DNA from: an uncultured Clostridia bacterium
Lineage (GTDB): Bacteria; Bacillota; Clostridia; Oscillospirales; CAG-272
Reading direction: 5' to 3'
NCBI GenBank assembly: GCA_904502015.1
Contig: CAJGEA010000122.1
Coordinates: 1 to 5,969 of the forward strand
DNA length: 5,969 nt
A model generated the notes under the pieces. The model saw only the letters and a program-made list of their open reading frames with translations. It was not told the DNA's origin and did not search any database. The position numbers and the translations under genes were made by a program. Each line of letters begins with the position of its first letter. Positions within the stretch are counted from its first letter, which is position 1. Positions 1-5,938 of the stretch are shown one piece after another.

Positions 1-17
1 AACGATTTTAACCCACC

Positions 18-122
18 GATAAATCCAAATTTGAAAACCACTTTTCCATCGGGGGATATGGTAGGCGCGTGACAACCTACCCCGAGCCAAAGCTGTGCCG
101 CAGGCACAAATCCAAATTTGAA
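18..122 (+). repeat. Structured intergenic repeat unit, left copy
   Basis: A unit of about 105 bases matches, on the opposite strand, positions 5739-5845. Shared blocks are TTCCATCGGG (44-53), AACCTACCCCGA (74-85) and GTGCCGCAGGCAC (95-107), with small indels between. It begins and ends with the same motif, ATCCAAATTTGAA, at 23-35 and 110-122, so the unit is bounded by direct repeats. Two hairpins are predicted. The first pairs TCGG plus GGTAGG (49-52, 60-65) with CCTACC plus CCGA (76-85), with a 7-base bulge. The second is GTGCC-GCA-GGCAC (95-107). It has no coding capacity. It is probably a dispersed, non-autonomous repeat or a structured RNA element; the family was not recognised. Confidence 0.75.
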
Positions 123-140
123 CGTCGGCTGAATAGTTAC

Positions 141-153
141 ATCCAAATTTGAA
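141..153 (+). repeat. Third copy of the repeat end motif
   Basis: ATCCAAATTTGAA occurs here exactly as at 23-35 and 110-122. The core CAAATTTG is palindromic. It stands 18 bases past the end of the left repeat unit without the hairpin part, so it may be a remnant of a second, deleted unit or a solo end. Confidence 0.65.
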
Positions 154-292
154 ATACCGACTGAGCAATTGCATTGTGAAATATCGGAATATATTATTGT
201 ACCATACATACGCCCGCTTGTCAATCACCGATCAAAATTTTTCATGGAATTCGTGTTTGGTATTGGAACGTGGTTCGGCTGGCGTATTTTTC

Positions 293-321
293 TTGACATC
301 GGGTGGGCAATGTGATATACT
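293..321 (+). promoter_or_regulatory. Sigma-A promoter of the GH20-PAP2-GNAT operon
   Basis: TTGACA (293-298) and TATACT (316-321) are separated by 17 bases, and TG at 313-314 adds an extended -10 (TGATATACT). Transcription should start near 328, leaving a leader of about 38 bases before the GH20 start codon. A loose inverted repeat, ATGTG (310-314) and CACAT (325-329), brackets the -10 and could be an operator, but it is short enough to be chance. Confidence 0.85.
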
Positions 322-365
322 AAACACATCAAAAACTCTCAGCTTGTCTGCGAAAGGAGCTCTCT

Positions 366-1805
366 ATGCTGAATCTGATTCCCTATCCTCGCCGCGTAAC
401 CATGGGCGACGAGCGCACCGCCGTTCGTCCCCGCGTTGCCTGCCCCGCCGTATGGGCGGATGCCTGCGAAACCCTGCGCGATTTTGCCAGCCGCATTCAC
501 GGCGTGGCATTCCGCCCCGACAAGAATGCCACCGTGATCTTCACCCCCGACGAGGGCATCCGTCCCGAGGGCTATATTCTGGAGGCCACCGATGGACAAG
601 CCGTCGTCCGCGCCTCCGATGTCCTCGGCGCGCAGAATGCGGTATCCACCCTCGTCCAGCTCATGTGCTCTGCGGGTGACGGCGGTGTGACTCTGCCCGT
701 TGGCCGCATTGAGGATGCCCCCGAGTGCTCGTGGCGCGGCGTCATGATCGACCTTGCCCGCGTGTGGCATCCCCTGCCCATGCTCTACGAGTACGTGGAT
801 ATGTGCCGCTTCTACAAGGTCAAATATCTGCATCTTCACTTCACCGACGACCAAAGCTACACCCTGCCCTCCCGCGCCTTCCCGAAGCTCTCCACCGAGG
901 GACGGCACTACACCGAGGAAGAACTGGTCGGGCTGATGGCTTACGCCAAGCGCCGCGGCGTGGAGATCATCCCCGAGATCGACGTACCCGGTCACACCGT
1001 GTCCTTCTCGCAGGCCTACGGCGAGATCTTCGGCACTGACGGCATCATCTGCCAAAGCGAGGCATCCATGCTGGGCATTGAGGTGCTGTTCCGCGAGCTG
1101 TGCGCGCTCTTTGCCGACTCGCAGTACATCCACGTGGGCGGTGACGAGGCGGCCATTGCCAAGTGGACCGAGTGCCCCCGCTGTCTGGACGCCTACCGCG
1201 CGCGCGGCGTGGACGTGGACGGCATGGACAAGGGAGAACTGGCCGAGCTCATGTATGCCACCTTCGTCAAGCGCACCTGCGAGGCGGTGCTGTCCTGTGG
1301 CAAGACCCCCGTGGTATGGGAGGGCTTCCGCGAGGAGGTCAACCATCTCATCCCCCGAGAGGCGGTCATTATGAGCTGGGAAAACTTCTACCAAACCACG
1401 CCACAGCTTCGTGACGCGGGTTTCCGTCTGGTCAACTGCTCGTGGTCGCCCATGTATATCGTTCACCCCGCGGCCGCCTGGTCTCCCAAGGAGATTTTCG
1501 ACTGGAGCGTGTACTCCTGGACACCGGTTCACCCCGGTTCTCCCTACCACGGCACCACGCTCACAATTGAGCCCACCGAGCAGGTGGAGGGCGGTCAGCT
1601 CCTCGCGTGGGGCGACCACATCATCCGCGAGTTCCCCGACATCATTGATGGCGTACGCGGTGAACAGAAGAAGGTGGAGGAACGCACCCCCGCTCTCTCG
1701 GAGAACACCTGGAATCGCCAAAAAGTCTCGGACTACGACGAGTTCGCCGTCCGCTCGGAGCAGGTCGCTCCCCTGTGCGGCAAGCTACTGAATCACAAAG
1801 CATAA
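366..1805 (+). CDS. GH20 family beta-N-acetylhexosaminidase, cytoplasmic
   Basis: This 479-residue enzyme should remove terminal N-acetylglucosamine or N-acetylgalactosamine from beta-linked glycans by the substrate-assisted GH20 mechanism. Residues 1-118 resemble the GH20b N-terminal domain (LIPYPRRV near 4-11; the TLVQL helix near 95-99). The catalytic barrel follows, from APECSWRGVMIDLAR (118-132) onward. R132 fits the conserved substrate-binding arginine, HLHFTDD is at 156-162, and EIDVPGHT at 204-211. The Asp-Glu catalytic pair is D260-E261 in HVGGDEA. Tryptophans W318, W338 and W415 fit the aromatic pocket. The C-terminus (ALSENTWN, 443-450) is the usual family ending, so the gene is complete. 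No signal peptide or membrane segment is seen, so it is expected to act on imported oligosaccharides or recycled wall fragments. The start is supported by AAAGGAG (353-359), 6 bases upstream. It is first in a three-gene operon. Family certain; exact substrate unknown. Confidence 0.92.
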   Translation: MLNLIPYPRRVTMGDERTAVRPRVACPAVWADACETLRDFASRIHGVAFRPDKNATVIFTPDEGIRPEGYILEATDGQAVVRASDVLGAQNAVSTLVQLMCSAGDGGVTLPVGRIEDAPECSWRGVMIDLARVWHPLPMLYEYVDMCRFYKVKYLHLHFTDDQSYTLPSRAFPKLSTEGRHYTEEELVGLMAYAKRRGVEIIPEIDVPGHTVSFSQAYGEIFGTDGIICQSEASMLGIEVLFRELCALFADSQYIHVGGDEAAIAKWTECPRCLDAYRARGVDVDGMDKGELAELMYATFVKRTCEAVLSCGKTPVVWEGFREEVNHLIPREAVIMSWENFYQTTPQLRDAGFRLVNCSWSPMYIVHPAAAWSPKEIFDWSVYSWTPVHPGSPYHGTTLTIEPTEQVEGGQLLAWGDHIIREFPDIIDGVRGEQKKVEERTPALSENTWNRQKVSDYDEFAVRSEQVAPLCGKLLNHKA

Positions 1806-1820
1806 AGCAGGTAACAACTC

Positions 1821-2768
1821 ATGCAAATACTCTATTGGCTGGAATCCATCCGCAACCCCGTCATGGATACCCTCATGCTGATCCTGACCGAGTTCGGCAA
1901 CGAGCTTCTCTTTATCGTATTCGGTCTGCTCATGCTGTGGTGCGTGGACAAGCGGCAGGGCTACTTCGTTCTGCTGACGGGATTCTTCGGCATCTATATC
2001 AATCAATTTCTCAAGATCACCTGCCGCATCCCCCGCCCGTGGGTTCTTGACCCGGATTTCACCATCGTGGAGGCGGCGCGGGAGGCGGCCTCTGGCTACT
2101 CCTTCCCCAGCGGGCACACCCAGATCGCGGTGGGCTGTTACGCGGGGCTGGCTCTCTGCCGTCGGGAGCGGTGGGTACGGGCCATCGGCATCGCCCTCGC
2201 CGTCCTCATTCCCTTTACCCGTATGTACCTTGGGGTTCACACGCCGCTGGACGTGGGCGTATCCATCCTTATCGCGCTGGCGCTGGTGTGGATTCTCTGG
2301 GTTCTTCTCTCGAAATACGATCTGTCCCCCAAACTCATGTTTACGCTGATGGGCATTCTCACGGTATTCGGCGCGGCGTTCCTGCTCTACACCAATTTCT
2401 ATACCTTCCCCGCCGACATTGACCCCGACAACTACGCGGGAGCAGTTAAGAATGGCTTTAAGTTCCTTGGCTGCACGCTGGGTATGTGGTGCATGTATCT
2501 GCTCGACCGCTACCGCATCCGCTTTGACACCAAAGCCGCCTCCATCCGGGGGCAAGTACTCAAGCTGTCGCTGGGATTTCTGCTGGTTATCGGCGTGCTG
2601 GAGGGTTCTAAGCCGCTGTGGCACATGATGCTGGGCGACTCCCCCGTGACCTACACGCTGCGGTATTTTCTTGCCGTAATCGTCGTGGGCGTGGTATGGC
2701 CCCTGACCTTCCCTTGGTTCGCACAGATCGGTGCGGACAAGCGCTCGGGGCATAAGGAGGCGGCATGA
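1821..2768 (+). CDS. PAP2-family membrane phosphatase
   Basis: This 315-residue multi-pass membrane protein carries all three motifs of the PAP2 (type 2 phosphatidic acid phosphatase) superfamily. These are KITCRIPRP (K65, R72, P73), PSGH (96-99, with H99 the likely proton donor) and R134-x5-H140-xxx-D144, where H140 is the likely nucleophile. Hydrophobic segments lie near 17-40, 48-64, 101-112, 119-132, 145-163, 172-191, 246-260 and 281-299. The C-terminal half past about 170 goes beyond the minimal PAP2 core and adds further membrane segments. Relatives dephosphorylate undecaprenyl pyrophosphate, phosphatidic acid or other lipid phosphates; the sequence does not say which. It starts 15 bases after the GH20 stop, with only a weak Shine-Dalgarno (AGG at 1809-1811), so translation may be coupled to GH20. 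Family assignment is firm; substrate is open. Confidence 0.9.
   Translation: MQILYWLESIRNPVMDTLMLILTEFGNELLFIVFGLLMLWCVDKRQGYFVLLTGFFGIYINQFLKITCRIPRPWVLDPDFTIVEAAREAASGYSFPSGHTQIAVGCYAGLALCRRERWVRAIGIALAVLIPFTRMYLGVHTPLDVGVSILIALALVWILWVLLSKYDLSPKLMFTLMGILTVFGAAFLLYTNFYTFPADIDPDNYAGAVKNGFKFLGCTLGMWCMYLLDRYRIRFDTKAASIRGQVLKLSLGFLLVIGVLEGSKPLWHMMLGDSPVTYTLRYFLAVIVVGVVWPLTFPWFAQIGADKRSGHKEAA
2754..2760 (+). promoter_or_regulatory. Strong ribosome binding site for the GNAT gene
   Basis: AAGGAGG lies inside the end of the PAP2 gene, 4 bases before the ATG at 2765. It fixes that start and, with the ATGA stop-start overlap at 2765-2768, indicates translational coupling. Confidence 0.8.
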
Positions 2769-3307
2769 GTCATATCCAATTATCCCCGCTCCGCCCCGAC
2801 GACGTAGTGGCGTACACCGCTCTCTACGAGGAGGCCTTCCCGCCCGAGGAGCGCAAGCCCCTCGACTATATGCTGACGGGCGATCACGCCTCTGCCTACG
2901 AGGTACTGGTCATTTCCACCGAGGACGCGCGGGTAGCGGGCCTCGCCATTACGGTACGGCAGGGCGGCTTCGTCATGCTGGACTATTTCGCGGTGACCCC
3001 CGCCCTGCGCGGGGGTGGGATCGGACGCGCCGCCCTACCTCTCATTCGTGATCGGTACACCGATGCGAAATTCTTTTTGGAGATCGAGCGCCCCGTGGAA
3101 TCCAGCGGCAACTACACCCAGCGCGTGCTCCGACAAGCGTTTTACGCCTCGGCAGGCATGGTGAGCACGGGTGTCTGTGCCCACATCTACGGCACCGAGA
3201 TGGAGCTGCTGGCCTTCCCCGAGGATGCCGCTTCCATCACCTTTGAGAACTACGCCGACCTGCTTGCGGCGCACTTTCCGCCCGATATGCGACCTCAAAA
3301 AATATAA
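2765..3307 (+). CDS. GNAT family N-acetyltransferase
   Basis: This 180-residue protein has the GNAT fold signature. A beta strand, FVMLDYFAVTP (69-79), is followed by the acetyl-CoA pyrophosphate-binding loop R82-GGGIG (82-87) and its helix, as in motif A. The N-terminal part (LRPDDVVAYTALYEEAFPPEER, 9-30) matches the usual first helices, in which acidic and proline residues precede the acceptor site. It should transfer an acetyl group from acetyl-CoA to an amine, in the cytoplasm. The acceptor cannot be predicted and may be a protein, an amino sugar or a small molecule. The length is typical and the gene is intact. It is last in the operon, overlaps the PAP2 gene by 4 bases (ATGA), and its stop codon falls inside the terminator stem. 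Confidence 0.88.
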   Translation: MSHIQLSPLRPDDVVAYTALYEEAFPPEERKPLDYMLTGDHASAYEVLVISTEDARVAGLAITVRQGGFVMLDYFAVTPALRGGGIGRAALPLIRDRYTDAKFFLEIERPVESSGNYTQRVLRQAFYASAGMVSTGVCAHIYGTEMELLAFPEDAASITFENYADLLAAHFPPDMRPQKI

Positions 3308-3352
3308 ACGAGCAACGGCAGAGGAACAAAATCCTCTGCCGTTGCTCGTTTT
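3306..3352. terminator. Bidirectional intrinsic terminator
   Basis: A perfect 20-bp stem (3306-3325 with 3332-3351) closes a 6-base loop, ACAAAA. On the plus strand it ends in four Ts (3349-3352) and ends the GH20-PAP2-GNAT operon. On the minus strand the stem is followed by TTTATATT, so it should also stop transcription of the convergent GH3 gene, whose stop lies at 3394. The left arm begins inside the TAA stop of the GNAT gene. The remaining bases up to 3393 show nothing else. Confidence 0.93.
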
Positions 3353-3393
3353 GAGCTATTGTTCAATGATACGCGATGCGCGCGACAGTGAGA

Positions 3394-5592
3394 TCAAACA
3401 ATTTCAAAGCCGAATTCATATCGCTCGTCGGTACAGCACTCACCCACCCAGAGCTTGAATTTGCCGGGCTCGACGATGCGATTCATGGCCGCGTCGTGGA
3501 ACGCCAGCTCGGAGGCAGGCAGACGCAGCGTGACCTCTCGGGATTCGCCCGCGGCGAGGAACACCTTATCAAACGCCTTCAACTCCTTCACGGGGCGTAC
3601 GGTGGAGCCGACCAGATCGCGGATATAGAGCTGAACGACCTCTGCTCCGTCCGTGTCACCCGTGTTTCGCACCGTCAGCGTCACGGTGATCTCGCCGTCA
3701 GCCGTCATGGTATCCGCAGAGAGGCGGATACCCTCAAACGAAAAGGAGGTATAGGACAGACCGTAGCCAAACGGATACAGGGGAGCGATTTGGCAATCCC
3801 GATATTTCGATTCAAACGGCCAGTTCCCCAGCGCGGGACGGCCGGTATTGGTATGATTGTAGTAGATCGGCACCTGGCCCGTGCAAACGGGCATGGTGGT
3901 TGTCAAGTGGCCCGACGGAGATACCGCGCCCGTCAGGAGGTCAGAGATCGCCGAGCCCGCACTGCTGCCCGGCTGCCAGATCAGCATCAGGGCGGCTACC
4001 TTGTCCTTATACGGTGTCAGGATCAGCGGGCGGCCTGCCGAAACCAGCAGAACAACGGCCTTGCCCGTTGCGACCAGCGCGTCGATGAGCTCGCCCTGGT
4101 GGCCCGTCAATGTCAAGTCGGAGCGGCTGTACGCCTCACCCGACATACCTGCCTCCTCGCCAACCACGGCCACGATCACGTCGCACTGCGAGGCCGCAAG
4201 CACCGCCTCACGAATGGACTCGGCTTCCTTCTCGTGCGCCTCGGCCGTATCGGCGCAGGTGACGCCGCAACCACGCACGGTGACAATCTCGCAAGCGTCA
4301 CCAAGGGCATTTTGCAGACCTTCCTCAATCGAAACGGTATGCGCGGGATCGCAGAGGCAAGACCAGGCACCCAGCAGGTGGCTCTTGCCCTCGGCCCCCG
4401 CAAGCTGACCGACCAGCGCAATTTTTTTGCCGCGCATGGCGGCGGGGCGAAGCGGCAGAACGCCGTTGTTTTCCAGAAGAACGGCGGTTTCGTGGGCGGC
4501 CATGCGAGCCGCGTCCATGTGCTCGTCACAGAAGAAGCAATCCTCACCGTCCTCATCCACGTAGGGCTCGTCCATGAGTCCGCACAGGTACTTGAGAGTC
4601 AGCACCGACAGCACCGAGGCGTCCACCTGCTCCATAGAGATCTTCCCTTCCTCAATGAGGGAGGGCAACCGATCGTTGTAGGGATCGCCCGCCATGATCA
4701 TGTCACAGCCCGCGCCAAACGCCAGGCGTACGGCGTCCTTCTCATCCTCGGCAAAGCCGTGAGGAATCAGCTCCACCACGGCACCCGCGTCCGACACTAC
4801 GAAGCCCTTGAAGCCCATCTCCCCGCGCAACACGTCGGTGAGCAGGTAGCGATTGCCCGTGGCGGGCACGCCGTTGACGTCCTCAAAGGCCGACATGACG
4901 GTAGCCGCGCCCGCGTCAACGCCCGCCTTGAAGGGGGGCAGGTAGACGTCGTGTAATGTCTGCATGGACATATCGGCGGTATTGTAATCGCGGCCGCCAA
5001 TGCACGCGCCGTAGGCGGCAAAGTGCTTCATGCAAGCGAAAATTCGATCCTTGCCGACAGTTTCTCCCTCGCCCTGATAGCCTCTGACGGTGGCCTCCGA
5101 GAAGCGGGAGCAGAGATAGGTATCCTCGCCGTATCCCTCCATGATGCGGCCCCAGCGGGGATCGCGGGCGATATCCACCATAGGCGAAAACGTCCACTTC
5201 AGGCCCGCGCGATAGGCTTCCTTCGCGGCGATCTCACTGCAACGGCGAGCCACTTCGGGATTCCAGGAGCAGGACTGGGCAAGGGGGGTAGGAAACGTCG
5301 TGCGGTAGCCGTGGATCACGTCATCCGCGAACAGAGCGGGAATGGGCAGGCGCGTCGCGGCCAGCAGATCGTGCTGAATGCCGTTGGTTCTTTGCGCGCC
5401 CTTGATGGTCAGATAAGAGCCAACCTTGCCCTCGGTAAAATGATCGTCAAAGGTCTGCTCGTTATCCGAGTATATGGAGGTTCCGAATTGGGAGAGCTGA
5501 CCGAGCTTCTCGGTCAGCGTCATGGTTGCCAGCAATACACGGGCTCTCTCACGAGCCGCTTCGTATGCCCTAGATGTCATGATCGTGTTCAT
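3394..5592 (-). CDS. GH3 family beta-glucosidase, BglX type
   Basis: This 732-residue retaining glycosidase should release beta-linked glucose (possibly xylose) from oligosaccharides. The N-terminal barrel (about 15-340) contains D90 in FADDVIHGYR, DPRWGRIMEGYGED (144-157), K189-H190 in KHFAAYG, GRDYNTADMS (200-209) and the nucleophile D268 in GFVVSDAG. The second alpha/beta domain (about 365-590) holds the likely acid/base E486 in MSGEAYSR and the PGSSAGSAISDLLTG stretch (541-555). A fibronectin-III-like domain (about 635-732) ends the protein, with RPVKELKAF at 666-674. These motifs follow the E. coli BglX pattern rather than NagZ, which has KHFPGHG. BglX is exported, but no signal peptide is seen here, so this enzyme is probably cytoplasmic. 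AAAGGAAG (5601-5608 on the plus map, complement), 8 bases from the ATG, supports this start over the internal Met5. The gene stands alone. Confidence 0.93.
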   Translation of the reverse strand: MNTIMTSRAYEAARERARVLLATMTLTEKLGQLSQFGTSIYSDNEQTFDDHFTEGKVGSYLTIKGAQRTNGIQHDLLAATRLPIPALFADDVIHGYRTTFPTPLAQSCSWNPEVARRCSEIAAKEAYRAGLKWTFSPMVDIARDPRWGRIMEGYGEDTYLCSRFSEATVRGYQGEGETVGKDRIFACMKHFAAYGACIGGRDYNTADMSMQTLHDVYLPPFKAGVDAGAATVMSAFEDVNGVPATGNRYLLTDVLRGEMGFKGFVVSDAGAVVELIPHGFAEDEKDAVRLAFGAGCDMIMAGDPYNDRLPSLIEEGKISMEQVDASVLSVLTLKYLCGLMDEPYVDEDGEDCFFCDEHMDAARMAAHETAVLLENNGVLPLRPAAMRGKKIALVGQLAGAEGKSHLLGAWSCLCDPAHTVSIEEGLQNALGDACEIVTVRGCGVTCADTAEAHEKEAESIREAVLAASQCDVIVAVVGEEAGMSGEAYSRSDLTLTGHQGELIDALVATGKAVVLLVSAGRPLILTPYKDKVAALMLIWQPGSSAGSAISDLLTGAVSPSGHLTTTMPVCTGQVPIYYNHTNTGRPALGNWPFESKYRDCQIAPLYPFGYGLSYTSFSFEGIRLSADTMTADGEITVTLTVRNTGDTDGAEVVQLYIRDLVGSTVRPVKELKAFDKVFLAAGESREVTLRLPASELAFHDAAMNRIVEPGKFKLWVGECCTDERYEFGFEIV

Positions 5593-5634
5593 AGGGGTAT
5601 CTTCCTTTTACTGTTTTTTATTGTTCTATGATAC

Positions 5635-5650
5635 GGCAACGGCTGTTGCC
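5635..5650. promoter_or_regulatory. 16-base palindrome, candidate operator or leader hairpin
   Basis: GGCAAC and GTTGCC flank a 4-base centre (GGCT on the plus strand). The dyad lies 3-18 bases downstream of the expected GH3 transcription start and upstream of its ribosome binding site. That is the position expected for a repressor site of a glycosidase gene, for instance of the LacI type, or for a small stem that protects the 5' end of the mRNA. A shorter dyad, ATGAT-N3-ATCAT (5657-5669), overlaps the -10. The regulator is not in the window. Confidence 0.5.
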
Positions 5651-5659
5651 AATATAATG

Positions 5660-5688
5660 ATTATATCATCATCGAATTTTTTTGTCAA
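5660..5688 (-). promoter_or_regulatory. Consensus sigma-A promoter of the GH3 gene
   Basis: Read on the minus strand, TTGACA (5688-5683) and TATAAT (5665-5660) are both perfect consensus with exactly 17 bases between. A TG one base before the -10 gives an extended -10. An A-rich run lies just after the -35. The start of transcription should be near 5653, with a leader of about 60 bases. Confidence 0.9.
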
Positions 5689-5738
5689 TCTGTTTATGGC
5701 ATTTTGCCACACCTGTTCCGCCGTTACGGCAGCCGGTT

Positions 5739-5845
5739 TTCAAATTGGTATTTATCGGTGCCTGCGGCACGGCTCTGAATCGGGGTAGGTTAGCATTCGC
5801 CCCACCATTTCACCCGATGGAATGGTTGTCAAATTGGGGTTTATC
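5739..5845 (-). repeat. Structured intergenic repeat unit, right copy (inverted)
   Basis: This is the diverged partner of 18-122 on the opposite strand. The matching blocks are CCCGATGGAA (5813-5822), TCGGGGTAGGTT (5780-5791) and GTGCCTGCGGCAC (5758-5770). End motifs related to ATCCAAATTTGAA occur at 5739-5751 and near 5827-5839, again as direct repeats within the unit. The first hairpin is kept: on the minus strand GGTGGG (5806-5801) faces CCTACC (5789-5784), with a G-U wobble where the left copy has A-U, and TCGG/CCGA extends it (5817-5814 with 5783-5780). By eye the two copies agree at roughly three quarters of positions. Confidence 0.75.
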
Positions 5846-5862
5846 TGTTTGTTTGTCTTTAT

Positions 5863-5894
5863 GTACTTTTCTTTCTCCAGCGAAAGAAAAGTAC
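5863..5894. repeat. Perfect 13-bp hairpin
   Basis: GTACTTTTCTTTC (5863-5875) is the exact reverse complement of GAAAGAAAAGTAC (5882-5894), with a 6-base loop TCCAGC. One arm is nearly all pyrimidine and the other nearly all purine. No T-run follows on either strand, so it does not look like an ordinary terminator. It is probably part of a dispersed intergenic palindrome. Confidence 0.7.
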
Positions 5895-5908
5895 CAAAAG
5901 AAGCGCCG

Positions 5909-5938
5909 TTCAAGAGGAAACCTACGGTTTCCCTTGAA
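5909..5938. repeat. Second hairpin, 13 bp with one bulge
   Basis: TTCAAGAGGAAACC (5909-5922) pairs with GGTTTCCCTTGAA (5926-5938) around a TAC loop, with a single extra base in the left arm. It lies 14 bases after the previous hairpin, and the two probably belong to one element that continues past the window edge. Confidence 0.6.

Larger units (their letters stand above)
1..292. other. Non-coding upstream region with repeats
   Basis: This stretch precedes the first promoter and holds no credible gene. Frames that stay open through it have no ribosome binding site and run into the GH20 gene out of frame. It contains one copy of a structured repeat (18-122) and a separate copy of the repeat's end motif (141-153). 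Positions 154-292 are AT-richer than the genes. A weak promoter-like pair, TTGCAT (169-174) and TATTAT (192-197) with 17 bases between, is the only other thing seen there and could be chance. Confidence 0.6.

Noticed and set aside
18..153. CRISPR-like array from three copies of ATCCAAATTTGAA
   Set aside because: The copies are only 13 bases, unevenly spaced (87 and 31 bases apart), and one spacer region is conserved in the inverted copy, which spacers would not be.
149..679. Open frame starting in the upstream region and entering the GH20 gene
   Set aside because: No Shine-Dalgarno, it spans the promoter, and past 366 it is an arginine-rich shifted frame of GH20.
339..1721. Long open frame (460 codons) antisense to the GH20 gene
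   Set aside because: The protein has no recognisable motif and is rich in A, G, H and V, as expected for the reverse of a GC-rich gene; the plus-strand GH20 motifs are clear.
1785..2753. Open frame of 322 codons antisense to the PAP2 gene
   Set aside because: Charged, low-complexity composition with no family features; it is the mirror of a hydrophobic membrane protein gene.
3376..4956. Open frame of 526 codons antisense to the GH3 gene
   Set aside because: It begins inside the region between the terminator and the GH3 stop without a ribosome binding site, and its protein shows only H/R/G-rich mirror composition.
3394..5592. GH3 protein as NagZ, which would link it to GH20 in wall recycling
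   Set aside because: It lacks the NagZ KHFPGHG motif and has the extra C-terminal domains and motif set of BglX-type beta-glucosidases.
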